64,000 nt of DNA from Metaphire vulgaris (Eukaryota > Annelida > Clitellata > Crassiclitellata > Megascolecidae). Positions 37,546 to 48,330 of the stretch are shown here, in pieces. Both the position numbers and the translations under genes were made by a program. The DNA lies in assembly GCA_018105865.1 (NCBI GenBank), contig CM030848.1, forward strand, positions 11,920,199 through 11,984,198, given 5' to 3'. Each line of letters opens with the position of its first letter. Within the stretch, counting starts at the first letter, position 1. The notes under the pieces were generated by a model that was not told where the DNA came from, made no database searches, and was given only the letters and a program-made list of their open reading frames with translations.

Positions 37546-37755
37546 CAGGGCCGCCGAGAGAAATTCCGGGCCCCGGAACAAAAAAACTTGCGGGCCTTAA
37601 GAAAAATATTTATCAACTCTCCAAAAACAGCCTGACACGCAAAAAAACGTTGCCACAATTGTCAAAAAACACTCTGACAAGCAAAAAATCCGGATCTGCA
37701 CCCCTGAAAACTCCATGGGCCCCGGTACCGGCTGCACCCCCTCTCCTTAGGCCTG
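37546..37755. mobile_element. hAT-type MITE, CAGGGCCGCCGAGAG termini
   Basis: Ends CAGGGCCGCCGAGAG and CTCTCCTTAGGCCTG. Perfect 8-bp duplication GCTATAGC (37538-37545, 37756-37763). Contains CTGACACGCAAAAAAACG and CTGACAAGCAAAAAATCC. Confidence 0.9.
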
Positions 37756-37892
37756 GCTATAGCGTAAATATATTTAATCGTGTGGTGGCTAGCGCCTGAA
37801 TGGTATCATGTTGAACAATAGGCCTACTAATTACAAGTCAGAGTTTTCAATTATACATTGGAATTACATTAATCCCGTTGAAACATTAATGT

Positions 37893-38456
37893 CAGTGGCG
37901 GTTCCACGTGGGAGATGATTGGTAGTGGCGTAGCCAAGGGAGGGTTTTCGGGTTAACCTCCCTTGGCTGCCGAAAACAAAATATTTTTAATGAGTTTCTA
38001 TGCACTTTTAATTTTTTGACGCGACTTTGGGGGTCAACACCCCCTTGGCTAAAAATGTAACGATTTAAGAGGTGATGACCTTTTCTGCTTGTCAGGAGGA
38101 AAAAACTAGTTCGAGGTGATAAGTTTTTTTGCTTGTCAAGATTTTTCCAAAGTTGGTCACGGTCAAAATCAAAAAACCCCCTTCTGGAAATCCTGGCTAC
38201 GCCACTGATGAGTGGGGATACATTCCCCCATCGGACTTACTTTTTTGCAAGTGGAACCTATTTTTGGGTAAAAGTCTAGTAAAACTACGGGATAAAACTG
38301 CGGATGACCTTTTTTGCTTGTCAACCTATTTTTCGCGGTAGAAGTGTAGTAAAACTAGGGATAAAATTCCCTTTTGTCAGCCTTTTTTGATAAAGTTTAT
38401 TGATTTTTTCCTTCTATTTTCATCCCCCCCACCAAGAAATCCTGGAACCGCCACTG
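37893..38456. mobile_element. hAT-type MITE, CAGTGGCGGTTCCA family, interrupted (outer element)
   Basis: Ends CAGTGGCGGTTCCACG and CCTGGAACCGCCACTG. Flanks ATTAATGT and ATTAACAT match 6 of 8. A second MITE (37923-38207) sits 30 bp from its left end. Its own right part has GATGACCTTTTTTGCTTGTC (about 38303). Confidence 0.85.
37923..38207. mobile_element. hAT-type MITE nested in the outer element
   Basis: Ends (T)AGTGGCGTAGCCAAGG and CCTGGCTACGCCACTG. Flanks ATGATTGG and ATGAGTGG match 7 of 8 and both lie within the outer MITE. Same family as 12818 and 18039. Holds two copies of the TTGCTTGTCA motif. Confidence 0.88.
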
Positions 38457-38464
38457 ATTAACAT

Positions 38465-39502
38465 TAACACAAACACATACACTTTAGGATCACCACTGTG
38501 CAACTGGTTCAATGTAGCAGCTTATGCATTATCACGAGACTTCTCCGTCAGAAGCTACGCCAGAGACACTGTTTATTGTGGCCAATTATTGTACTTATTG
38601 TAATTATTGTAATTATTGTCAAATAATAGACCATTGGCTGACAATCAGCAAACGGCTGATCAGATCAACTTTCACAATCCATTGTGATTTGTAAATTTTA
38701 GATGGTGTACTGCCAGATTGAACAAAATATACAGCTTGTATTTCATCTTCTAATAGGTAAATATATACTGTATAATATACATACTGTACATCAGCAATCA
38801 ATTCAAATCATTAGAAAAAGTAAAAAAATTATCAATCCAATATCATCGGAAAATCCGATTTAGCTATTTGTATTTTTAATAAGACAGGATAAAATGAGTA
38901 TCAACTTCCTCGATGTGCTCGAGATACACTAGTATAATTATTCAAATATTGGTACTTATGCTCAATTGCTAGCTATAGGCCCTACACTACCTGTGTATTT
39001 CTACATTCATGTGATTATGATGCATTATTAATGCATGCGCATATTATGAAATATGCTCCAATCGATGATTCACAACATCCTGAAAATATGCTGATTAGCC
39101 TGCATTCTAAGCTTCAGGTTCATACAATGCATTTTTGTGACACATTTATTCAGTATGTACATATATTAATTATGCAGTCGGTGACCTAACAATATGAACT
39201 CAAATGCATACAAAATGAGGACTCTTGCTGTCCTCGGCGTATAGCAGCCTGTTGCAATTATGCTAAATGAAGGTCAAATCAAACGCCAAGTAACTGCATA
39301 CTTTAAAGCCGACATAATGTCAGTATGCAAACAGAAGGGGGCCACTCTCAGCAGTACTGACCATTAAACTGAAATTTTATTCTCAAGACTATTCAACCAT
39401 GCTGATTAAGCTCAAACTGAATGTGAAACAGTACACTACAAATAATACAGAAATACAATAACAAAATTCCCAAATTGACAGTATATCTGAAGCTGTTTCA
39501 CT
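38465..39502. other. AT-rich DNA between the MITE cluster and the TNFAIP8-like gene
   Basis: No exon or defined repeat recognised. TTTATT at 39145-39150 is a possible distal minus-strand poly(A) signal. Confidence 0.5.
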
Positions 39503-39508
39503 TTTATT
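39503..39508 (-). promoter_or_regulatory. Poly(A) signal AATAAA for the TNFAIP8-like gene
   Basis: AATAAA on the minus strand about 255 nt after the stop codon; a plausible 3' UTR length. Confidence 0.45.
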
Positions 39509-39762
39509 GGGCAGCAACACCAGGAAATCATGTCTTCTGTGTAAGGTCTATATTCGAACAGGGACTTAATTTTCATCGTCGTCGTCATCATCATCAGCAC
39601 TGAATATATACTGCACGTACTGCATGCATAGAAATGTACATTGTAGCAGGAGACTATATGCATATGCCAGAAATCTTTCGTTTAACGATAATTATGATTC
39701 ATTTCCGTTTTAAAAACAGTTCATCCGGTTATGGAATGCAAGACAGGACATAAACTGCAAAA

Positions 39763-41076
39763 TTAGAGTACGTTGTTTTCAAGCATTCCACTGAGATCGT
39801 GAACCACTTTAGACATAGATTCCTTGTGGGGACCATCAGATTTGAAAACCGCGTCTAGGAATTCGCGATTGCCAAATAATTCAAAGACACTGCTGATGCG
39901 GTTAACAGATTTCTCAGTGAGATGTCGAGAAACCAACGTCTTAAGCATATCGCCGCATTCGTTCATTATTTTCATAAGAAAAGCGCGGTCGTACGAGAAC
40001 TCGACTTGAGCAAAACTGACAAAAGTCATGACGAGCGTTCGAAATTTCTTCTTAAAGTCTTCCACCAGGGCTAGTTCCTCCGTGTTGAACTGATCGTTGC
40101 GATAAAGAATTCCGATCTTTATGACCGTCTTGATTATGTTTTTGATCACCTTTTCCGCGCGCTTTCGATCGTAATAATCTTTAGCCAGACGGTAGATGTC
40201 GTCCAACAAGCGTCCGCTGCGCTCGTCAATGAACGTCTGGATGACTTTGCGTGACGTCATTTTGCTGAGGAGTTTCTTCTGCGCCCGCAGTCCAATGCTC
40301 TGTGAATCGAACGACTCGGACACTGAAAAAATTAAATCACAATTTATGTCAACGTCTGTCTCATTCTTTCCTTTCTATTCGTTCCTATTTCCAAATTCAC
40401 AAAACTTAAACGGAAGAATATGAACTACCAAAAGTGCCACTGATTTTAAATTTAGAACTTACAGGATACTCAAAAGACAAAAAACTCAGAAATTCTTTCA
40501 ATTTTTCTTAATAATGTCTCCAATTTTAAAGAGATTCTGCCAAAATTCAATTCTCGGTACTATGGTCAAAATTGCAAGACTATATTTTCTGATTTTGCTC
40601 AACATACTGACTTTAAGCTTTTAATTACAAAACCAATTAAATTTAGCTTTAAAATTAAAAGGAGATTATTACCCCAGCAAAGCCACTAATCCAGGCAGTC
40701 ATAATACAGAGATTTAGATATTTGCAAAAAAGTACCGTATAATATCAGATTCGTGCCAATTATGGGCAAATGTGAACAAGTCATGAAAGCAGTGTTCCTG
40801 TTTCCATACTAATAAGCCCAATTTACACGTCATTAACCTAAAAATGCAGTCATTTATTGAAAATCTCAGTGTTCTGGGACTTTGACTAGCTACAACAGGG
40901 GTGGGCAACCATTACCCAGTAGATGCAAGGGGCCGCATTGAAATAAAAAAAATTGGTCGAATGGTCGCACGTAATTTCTTGTTACAATTAAATCAATAAA
41001 AATAACAAATACTGAACAACTTAAAAACAACTGACACAGTAATGATGATGATGATGATGATGATGATGATAATAAC

Positions 41077-41108
<32 letters not shown>

Positions 41109-41792
41109 GCTATACCTCCATATTAGTTTAAAGTAGTACCAGTTTAAACTTTACATTATTTTATGAGACTTTTGTAACTGCAAAAACTTTTCAACTACTT
41201 TTCCATATTCTGGAGTTAAAAGGACTGATTGAAACTTGTATTTAGGATTCTAAATGCAAATCTGTGAGCTGAGATCTATATACTTTGATTTACTGATATT
41301 CTGCAGGAAAAGTCTGTCTACAAATGGACCTGGGCGTCCGGAGGGGGGTGCAAGGGGATGCAATTGCACCCCCCTGGAAAAAAACTCTTTCTTCAAAGAC
41401 AAAATCTTATGGCTGTATTTTGTTACACATTCCAGAGATACAGTTTGTTATATCAAATAATTAACTCTCTGGTGTAAGAAGCACATGTTTACTGCAAAGT
41501 TTACATCTGCAATAAGATGCCATCCAAAATTTATAGAAATACCGAGCAAAATAGGTAATTCCTGTAATTAAGTTACATAATTAAAATAAAATAATAACTA
41601 ATTACTTTTCACAAATTAAAAAACCTGAAGTGCTACATAAAAGGTCCCAGCTGTCCCATTAATTATGATATAGACTATATATAGGCTAATGTGTAACAAT
41701 CAATGTAATGCAGTGCATGACAAGATTAGGACAATGCTAATGAATTTGGTTGGTCAAAGTGCTAAATGAATATGACTGACTATATTATATCT

Positions 41793-41851
<59 letters not shown>

Positions 41852-41947
41852 CTAATGTGTAACCAATCAATGTAATGCAGATATTGCATGACAAGATTAG
41901 GGACAATGCTAATGAATTTGGTTGGTCAAAGTGCTAATTGAATATGA

Positions 41948-42037
<90 letters not shown>

Positions 42038-45000
42038 ATCACAATCAAGTACAATAACAGAAAGAAACCAAGAAGGCAGAAGTTCAAAATAAATTACTTA
42101 GTATGTCTGGAAAAGAATCTGCCTGGTATATCTCATTAACAATGAGACCTTTCACCGTTGATCTTTCAACCAAGGCAGAGAACCAGACAGAAAACCAAAT
42201 GTTTTGGAATTAGCTTCAAACAATGCATTTCTAGCACATGGGCCTAGCAATACAAGAGACTGCCCTGTTGTTAACCTTCTATAAACCTTGTTCTAATGAT
42301 TAAGACCAGATGGCTGAGATTTACTATAACAGCAGCCATGGAAGCTATTTTGACACAACAGGACTCTGCACCAAAACAATTGCTAATTGCTCGGCATCAG
42401 CGGCTGGTTCTAGGTTCCGGGTCTGGCCAGAAAATCCAGTCTGCCTGATAGATTTCACCAACTGAATATAGAAAGCTTCAGTAGCCTACAGTAGCCTAGT
42501 CAGTCAGAACAAGACTGCCTCAAATACAATCTGACAATTCTTGTGCAATAACTAAAAACAAGATTCTACACAATATGTACTGTAGGTCTCAGCAGTGTTC
42601 TATCCAGACCAAGGCCTTTGGGGGAGGGGGGATTGACTTGGCTGGAGGGGAAGAGACACAGCACAGTGCAAAAATTTGTGTCAGCGCTGGGATTTGGGGA
42701 TTTTTGTCATTTGGGAGATAAAATCTCCCTCTTTACAGGCCACGACGATAAAACACTGGGTTTCAGCCAGTGTTTATTCTAGCCACCTTGACATTGGAGG
42801 GGATTTTGAAATGTTTGGGGGGACAAGGTCTGAGTATCCACACTTTTGAGGAGATTTCCATTCCCCCAGCCAACATATAAAAAATTGGGGTGGAATTTAA
42901 AAACTTGGGGGAATTCCCCACAGAGAAGGCCTAGAATAAACACTGGTTTCAGCATTTAGCTGGCCGTGGTTTCAGCCATGAAGTCTGCATTTTCTGTATC
43001 AACAGCAACAATATTTCATCAATGAACGTCATTTTATTCTGTGCTGGAATTATCCAAGGGAGCTTTATAACTTTGCTAATGACTTTGCTAATTCAGTGAA
43101 TTCTTTTAAACAGGGCCAAACAACAATCAAGCCTTACAGTTCAGGATTTAGTCATTCAACAAAAAAACACTTGACCGACATGATACAGAATCTAGACTTT
43201 AGACGTAAAACTTCGTTACGGTATCCATTTATTTCTCAAACATCAGTTTCTAGTTAAATGGTAGATCATTCTCCAGCAGGGATGGCAAAGGCCCGGAGCC
43301 GATGATGAATATGTATAATTTTAAAAATATGAATAATTATATTGTGCATGGGGGCTCAGCGAGGAAAAGGGGGGCCCGGGACCTGAGGTCATCAAAAGAA
43401 GAAACAGCGTGAAAAAGCAACAAGTGAAAAAAAGGCCATCACTAGTTTTTGAGTCGGTTCGGTGAACGCAATGACGAGCCAAAAAATAGGTCGTCAGCTA
43501 TTTTTAAGACTTGCCAAGGGCCCGCCAGCCATACTGCACAGGGGCCCGGAATTTCTCTCGGGAGGGGGCTGCTACCAAGTGACTTATGGTGAATGGGAAC
43601 CAACTGCACAACGTCAAGTAGGCCAATCCACAACTATGAAGATTTTTGTTAACATCATACTTACTCTTTATTCTTCTTCTTCACCTGACACAAGACTGCA
43701 ACTGACAGCTCCTTTGCTTAGCAAAATACTTCTGAAAACGAAACGACATGCTCACTTTAATTTATAACTGCAAGCAAATAAATTATTATTCTACAAAATT
43801 ATAATAAATCAAGAGTATCTACACAACAACCGCACCCATACATGTACATAACAACAGCACTGTACTGAACGTTTAGCTCTAAATTTACATTTTTAAAATA
43901 CGACGTGTGAACATATACCGATACTAGTCTTAACAGCACTATCATTATCGTTATTATAATTATTTTTATCAATAATTACAGATACAATTATCATGGTCAT
44001 CTTCATGCAGTGTTTATTCTAGACCCCTTCTCTGGAGGAGGATCGCCCCAAGTTTGAAATTTCACAAAAAATTGTTTTGAAATTTCGGCAAGTAGTATGA
44101 CCTTCCCAATGTCTGTTCCCCCCCAAATATTAACCCCCCCACCAATGTCTAGTTGGCTAGAATAAACACATAAACACTGGTCTTCATGGCAATGGTAAAA
44201 GTCAAAGATGCTTTACTAGATGTTCATTGACAGTAAAATGAGGCACATTATAATGAGTTGTGCTGAAATTTCAGGTCAACAGGTCAGCTTGATTTCAAGT
44301 TCCAAAAAAACAATTCGGTGAAAATAGATTCTGTTCCGCGTTTATTTGTATATTCGATTCATTTGGTGGACTAGTAGTGGTACGATTCTTGCCATGCAAA
44401 CAGAAGGCAACGGATGCGTCTGAATCTGCCTCTAGCAATCTTGTGCAAGCTGTTCACTCTCGACGTAACTCCGCACTTAACAAATCTCCATTTTGTGAAG
44501 GACTTACATGCGTTAACACTCAAATAATCGGTGCTTGTCGGTTAATTCACCGCCAACATTGGGTAAATGTTGGCGGAGAACCCTAACCCTAACGCTTTTC
44601 GGTAAAATCACAGCCAACTTAACCCTAACCCCAGTGGCGGCTCCACCGGGGGGGCAGGGGGGGGGCCCGTGCCCTTCTATTGAGTGCCTGGCCTCCCAGT
44701 GCCCCCCCAGTTGGGACCCTATACTTAATGCTACATACATTAAACAACAAATGGTTGGCCCCCATGATTAGAAGTTGCCACCCCAACGCCCCCCCACTTG
44801 CCAAATCCTAGAACCGCCACTGCCTAACCCTAACCCAAACCCAAACCCTACTGAATAAACTATTGGCGGTGAATTAACCGACAAGAACCAAATGATCTTT
44901 GATCTTGCGTGAACAGCGCTACAGAATTCACCTAACGGCATGATCGTGCTGTCAATTCCACAGACGTATGTTACCATGACAAACTGTCACCATTTAGGAC

Positions 45001-46606
45001 GGGGTGTTTGAAAAGCCATTTTCTAGTACAGGTATATGTATGATATGGCAATCGTCTCTTAAACGCACCCTAAATAATTCAACATCAAATTAACGCTACA
45101 AGAGTGTTAGCACTTTGCTATGAAATAGCCAGCAGGTAACTTATTATACGCATCAGTAAAACAGATGCATTTTCAAACATACTTCAGTCAAACTCAGCCA
45201 ATTTCTATACCGATCTGAAACCAGTGTTTTATCCAGACTCCAGGCTTTTTTTGGGGGGGATTGCAGCTTTCGGGGGAATCGACTTGGTTGGAGGGGAAAA
45301 GACACAGTTCAATGCAAAATTTGTGTAAGTGCTGGGATTGGGGGGGGGATTTTGAGGTTGGGGGGATCTCCCCTCCTAACAGGCCTGTATAAAACACTGT
45401 CTGAAACTTTTGGCTTGCAAAACAAACTAAAGGTAACTCATTTTAACCAGCAACTGTAATATATTTTATTAAAAATAAATGCTCACACACTGCGTTATTT
45501 AATCCATTCTCATTCTTAATCAGTCCTGAATGTTGTACAAAGCGTACAACAAAATAGATCCAAAATGTAGGCCTAGCTGTACAAAGAGCAGCTACTCACA
45601 GTCCACGCCTTGTATCAAACATAACCTTTATCCACTCCTACGCAGTCTGGAAGCAGTCTCGATACTGGTTAAAATAAACTAATAACTATTAGTACTTAGC
45701 TTCTGCTGCGCAATAAAAATTTCACTGCACCGACACCATTGCCGTACAGAAGTAAAGGCAATACGCAAAATTCTCCCACCAAAACTTCGATCAACGTATT
45801 AACCATTAGCTCCGTTTAACTTTTATTTATTAATCCTACTGGTTATTCATTTTTAACAATATATCACGTGATGCCTATACTGCCTTACTGCGTACCTCAC
45901 AAAGGTAATAAGCTACGGGCTTATCACACAAAAGGCATTTCCTAAGTGAAACCTTTGCGAAGTTGATCGCTACAAAGTCTTTCAACGAAGCGCAGTTTCA
46001 GATTCATAAAGTAACGCATAACGATTTCATAACCGAATCACTTGTGGCCGATAACGATATTTACCTGGATTACTTTGTAGCGGTGAACGATTTCCACCTG
46101 GATTATCTTACGACTTGTACGAACTAGACTCCCCTTCCTGTTTATGTCGCATCGACTAAAACTTTGGCGGATAATTTCGTTTGAACCGCCCGGCGAGTCC
46201 AATAAGTTATTGTAGGGGTGACAGGTTGGTGAACGAAATTTATCATATTTTATATACTATGTCATTCCTTTTTTTTCTCTCTCTCAGAGGTCATTATAGT
46301 GTTATTACGTACGAATCGCCTGTTTAGAATGCTATGTTTAATTCATAATTATTTATAATCAACTATCATTTACATCTAGTGACTTGATTTCAACTGTTTT
46401 TCACCAGATGTGGGTCACAGACTCACAGCATAATAAGGGACCGGTTTATTCGCTGTCATTATTATTATTATTTATTTATTTATTTATTTCGAAGCCAACC
46501 AGATAAAATAAACTATTCGCATATAGATCGATGTTAATCCAGTCAATGCATACGCGAGAACTGCATGTGGGTGCTCGATCACGGCTTACCTACCTGCAGT
46601 AATCAT
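39763..46606 (-). CDS. TNFAIP8L: TNFAIP8-like (TIPE family) protein, two coding exons
   Basis: The main exon is 40322-39763 (stop TAA at 39765-39763), preceded on the minus strand by a pyrimidine tract and CAG. It encodes nearly the whole TIPE domain: QAQKKLLSKM-like RAQKKLLSKMTS, the FIDE..GRLLDDIYRLAKDY block, KNIIKTVIKIGILYRNDQFN, LVMTFVSFAQVEFSYDR and the RHLTEKSVNRISSVFELFG block. It starts in the middle of a codon (TG). A first exon ending ATGATTACTGCAG (46606-46594), followed by donor GTAGGT, restores the frame as MITA-V-SESFDS, for 190 residues, the usual family length. TIPE proteins are cytosolic seven-helix proteins that bind phosphoinositide lipids and modulate apoptosis and inflammation. 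The symbol is by family; the exact vertebrate paralogue is not implied. The intron is 6.27 kb. Confidence 0.85.
41041..41107. repeat. (GAT)n(AAT)n microsatellite
   Basis: About 10 GAT units followed by AAT units in the TNFAIP8-like intron, just after a GGGGTGGGCAACC hAT-type end at about 40899. Confidence 0.85.
41681..42034. repeat. 166-bp segment duplicated in tandem with long (TA)n
   Basis: The unit ATAGGCTAATGTGTAAC...TGAATATGACTGA (about 105 bp) occurs at 41681-41790 and again at 41847-41952. Each copy is followed by a (TA)n run (41797-41850 and 41951-42034). Copies differ by a few substitutions and small indels. Confidence 0.88.
42593..42758. mobile_element. hAT-type MITE, CAGTGTT(C/T)TATCCAGAC family, copy 1
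   Basis: Ends CAGTGTTCTATCCAGACC and GATAAAACACTG. Flanks GGTCTCAG and GGTTTCAG match 7 of 8. Contains GACACAGCACAGTGCAAAA. Second copy at 45222-45399. Confidence 0.82.
42768..42945. mobile_element. MULE-like MITE, CAGTGTTTATTCTAG termini, copy 3
   Basis: Ends CAGTGTTTATTCTAGCC and GGCCTAGAATAAACACTG, with GTTTCAGC on both sides. It starts 9 bp after the preceding MITE, so both used neighbouring targets. The interior closely matches 27169-27361. Confidence 0.85.
44008..44179. mobile_element. MULE-like MITE, CAGTGTTTATTCTAG termini, copy 4
   Basis: Ends CAGTGTTTATTCTAGACC and AATAAACACATAAACACTG. Flanks ATCTTCATG and GTCTTCATG match 8 of 9, again 9 bp. Confidence 0.82.
44366..44529 (+). mobile_element. 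tRNA-derived SINE, second copy, tail interrupted
   Basis: Shares with the 2094 SINE the head (TAGTAGTGGTA.GATTCTTG.CATGCAA), the ...CTTGTGCAAGCTGTTCACTC body, CCGCACTTAACAAATCTCCA and TTAACACTCAAATAAT at the tail. Its B box is decayed (GTCTGAATC). The AAT tail stops where the next element has inserted. Confidence 0.8.
44530..44889. mobile_element. 360-bp inverted-repeat element with CCCTAA telomere-like tracts
   Basis: Termini GGTGCTTGTCGGTTAATTCA... and its inverse ...AATTAACCGACAAGAACC match for about 27 bp. Flanks AAATAATC and AAATGATC match 7 of 8. A subterminal hairpin CCGCCAACATT/AATGTTGGCGG lies at 44550-44576. The interior contains CCCTAACCCTAAC, TTAACCCTAACCC and CCTAACCCTAACCC. A hAT MITE (44632-44822) is inserted in one CCCTAA run; without it the element is about 160 bp. 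Confidence 0.85.
44632..44822. mobile_element. hAT-type MITE, CAGTGGCGGCTCCA family, copy 5, in CCCTAA repeat
   Basis: Starts CAGTGGCGGCTCCACC and ends CTAGAACCGCCACTG. Perfect 8-bp duplication CCTAACCC (44624-44631, 44823-44830). Interior as in copies 1-4. Confidence 0.93.
45222..45399. mobile_element. hAT-type MITE, CAGTGTT(C/T)TATCCAGAC family, copy 2
   Basis: Ends CAGTGTTTTATCCAGACTCC and GTATAAAACACTG. Perfect 8-bp duplication TCTGAAAC (45214-45221, 45400-45407). Contains GACACAGTTCAATGCAAAA like copy 1. Confidence 0.9.
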
Positions 46607-46800
46607 ATGCTGTACGCAGCACGGAGTCAAACCAGCCGCGGCTTTCAAACCCGCCGTGCCTCGGGCTCCTGGCGGCCGTCCCGGTTGGCTTTTGGATCCA
46701 GCAGGACCGCCCCGCAGTGACTGGTTTCCGTTTCCCATCAAAATACCGATGATGTATTGCCGAATACGAATAGACGGAAGACCGTAGCCAATAGGTCATT
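46607..46800 (-). promoter_or_regulatory. Likely 5' UTR/promoter of the TNFAIP8-like gene
   Basis: A GC- and CpG-rich island directly upstream (minus strand) of ATG 46606, in otherwise AT-rich DNA. A CCAAT-type word (CTATTGGCT on the minus strand) lies at about 46786-46794. The transcription start is not visible. Confidence 0.45.
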
Positions 46801-47029
46801 GTTTGTAAAGTCGTAAATTAAAGGCATGCGTCTGTGCTATTTGTCATTGTCTCTATACCAATGCCGCGACATGCATAAGCTCATGGGATGAATGTATCAT
46901 AATGTAAAACTATGACTTGTACGCTAGTTGAAAGGGTCATATCGATCTTTATTAGCTGACCTGCGTGTTGCAATAATATTGACGTTATTTTTTGCAACAG
47001 GGCTTTAAATTGAAAATTGGCATAGCAAC

Positions 47030-47396
47030 CAGTGGCGTATCTAATCTAATCCAATCTAATCTTAAACTTCTATAGCGCCACTTTCATAATGCACAGGAGC
47101 ATCAACCGATGGCACACCAAATCCAAATCACTAAAGGTCCAGGTCAAATCCAGGGTATCCGGCCGAACAAACGAGGGGAGGGGCGTAGCGAGGGGAGGGC
47201 AGAGGGAGCGAAGCGCCCCAGGCGGCACTTGCTCTAGGGGTGGCACTTTCGAGATTTCTTAGTTTTTTTGCTTGTCAGAGACTTTTTGGGAGCATTGATA
47301 ACGTTTTTTGCTTGTCAGACTTTTTTCTGAGAATTGAGGGCGGCACTTTTTTCTCGCCCCGGGGCCCAGGCGGCACTTTGCCTCGCTACGCCACTG
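47030..47396. mobile_element. hAT-type MITE between the TNFAIP8-like and BTF3 genes
   Basis: Ends CAGTGGCGTATCTAATC and CTCGCTACGCCACTG. Perfect 8-bp duplication ATAGCAAC (47022-47029, 47397-47404). A second, internal GGGGCGTAGCGAGGGGAGGG and a fragment of another repeat (CTTCTATAGCGCCACTTTCA) show that it is composite. Two TTTTTTGCTTGTCAGA motifs are present. Confidence 0.85.
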
Positions 47397-47579
47397 ATAG
47401 CAACTGGTCAGAGAGATAAGAATCATTATACGTGACACTAGAGAGGCAACCGCGTGCCATTAAATCTTCTGAAGAGAAAATCAAGTGTATGGCCAAGATG
47501 ATGAGTTGGACCAATTTAATGAATGACATTTTGTTTAATTAAGGTCAAAGCAACTGTCGCAGAAAAGATGATTAAACTG

Positions 47580-47581
<2 letters not shown>

Positions 47582-47645
<64 letters not shown>
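47582..47645. repeat. (TA)n microsatellite
   Basis: About 32 TA units. Confidence 0.95.
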
Positions 47646-47648
<3 letters not shown>

Positions 47649-47910
47649 GTTTTGAACGTTGTATACGGTATACCATTTGTAGACATTGCAAATGTCTTAT
47701 TTAGGCCTATAAGACTGATGGCCGCTTAATTAAGCGTAGGTGGCATCCTACTACAACCCTTCTATACTGATTCTGTTAATTGAGAAATTGGATGCAAAAT
47801 GTTATCCGATGAACCTTTAAAAATAATAAAACACAATTAGAGGCTTTCACGAGAGTTCAATAAAATATTGGGGGAATAAATGATCTATATAGGGCCTATA
47901 TACCCCTTCG

Positions 47911-48099
47911 CTAATTATTGGATGGGACGTCGCCCGCGGCCTCCTTCATGATTTGCCGCATTTGCGCCTCTGATCCCACCTCGTCCAAACTGTTCCATTT
48001 GTCCGCAACCTTTGCACTAACATTTTTTCTTTCTTGGTCCCACCCTCTGTTTAAACAATTTGCATTTGTGGCCTCTTGTGTTGTTGTAGGCCTAGTGTG
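47911..48099 (-). CDS. Unexplained open frame upstream of BTF3, no start codon
   Basis: On the minus strand a 62-codon frame, open from a stop at 48102-48100 to TAG at 47913-47911, reads in part NRGWDQERKNVSAKVADKW and then EAQMRQIMKEAAGDVPSNN. The composition is protein-like, with charged helical residues. It lacks a credible start or strong acceptor and the family is not recognised. It could be a decayed exon or chance; it may also overlap the BTF3 promoter and first non-coding exon. Confidence 0.2.
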   Translation of the reverse strand, partial: HTRPTTTQEATNANCLNRGWDQERKNVSAKVADKWNSLDEVGSEAQMRQIMKEAAGDVPSNN

Positions 48100-48330
48100 C
48101 TAATACGAAGAATCGATCATGTGGTACATCTATTGTCCCAGTCATTGTTTTCAATATCTGGGGTTTTATGTGCTTTCTTGAAAGTAAATGTGTGTTTATT
48201 TTAGAAAAGCATAAGTGGTAACACTGAGGGACGGAAGAAAATATCGTTAAATAATAAATCTATATAATTATGGATTCAATAGTGAAATGTTGATTTATTT
48301 ATTTGCTTGCAGCATACAAAAATTTGAAGA

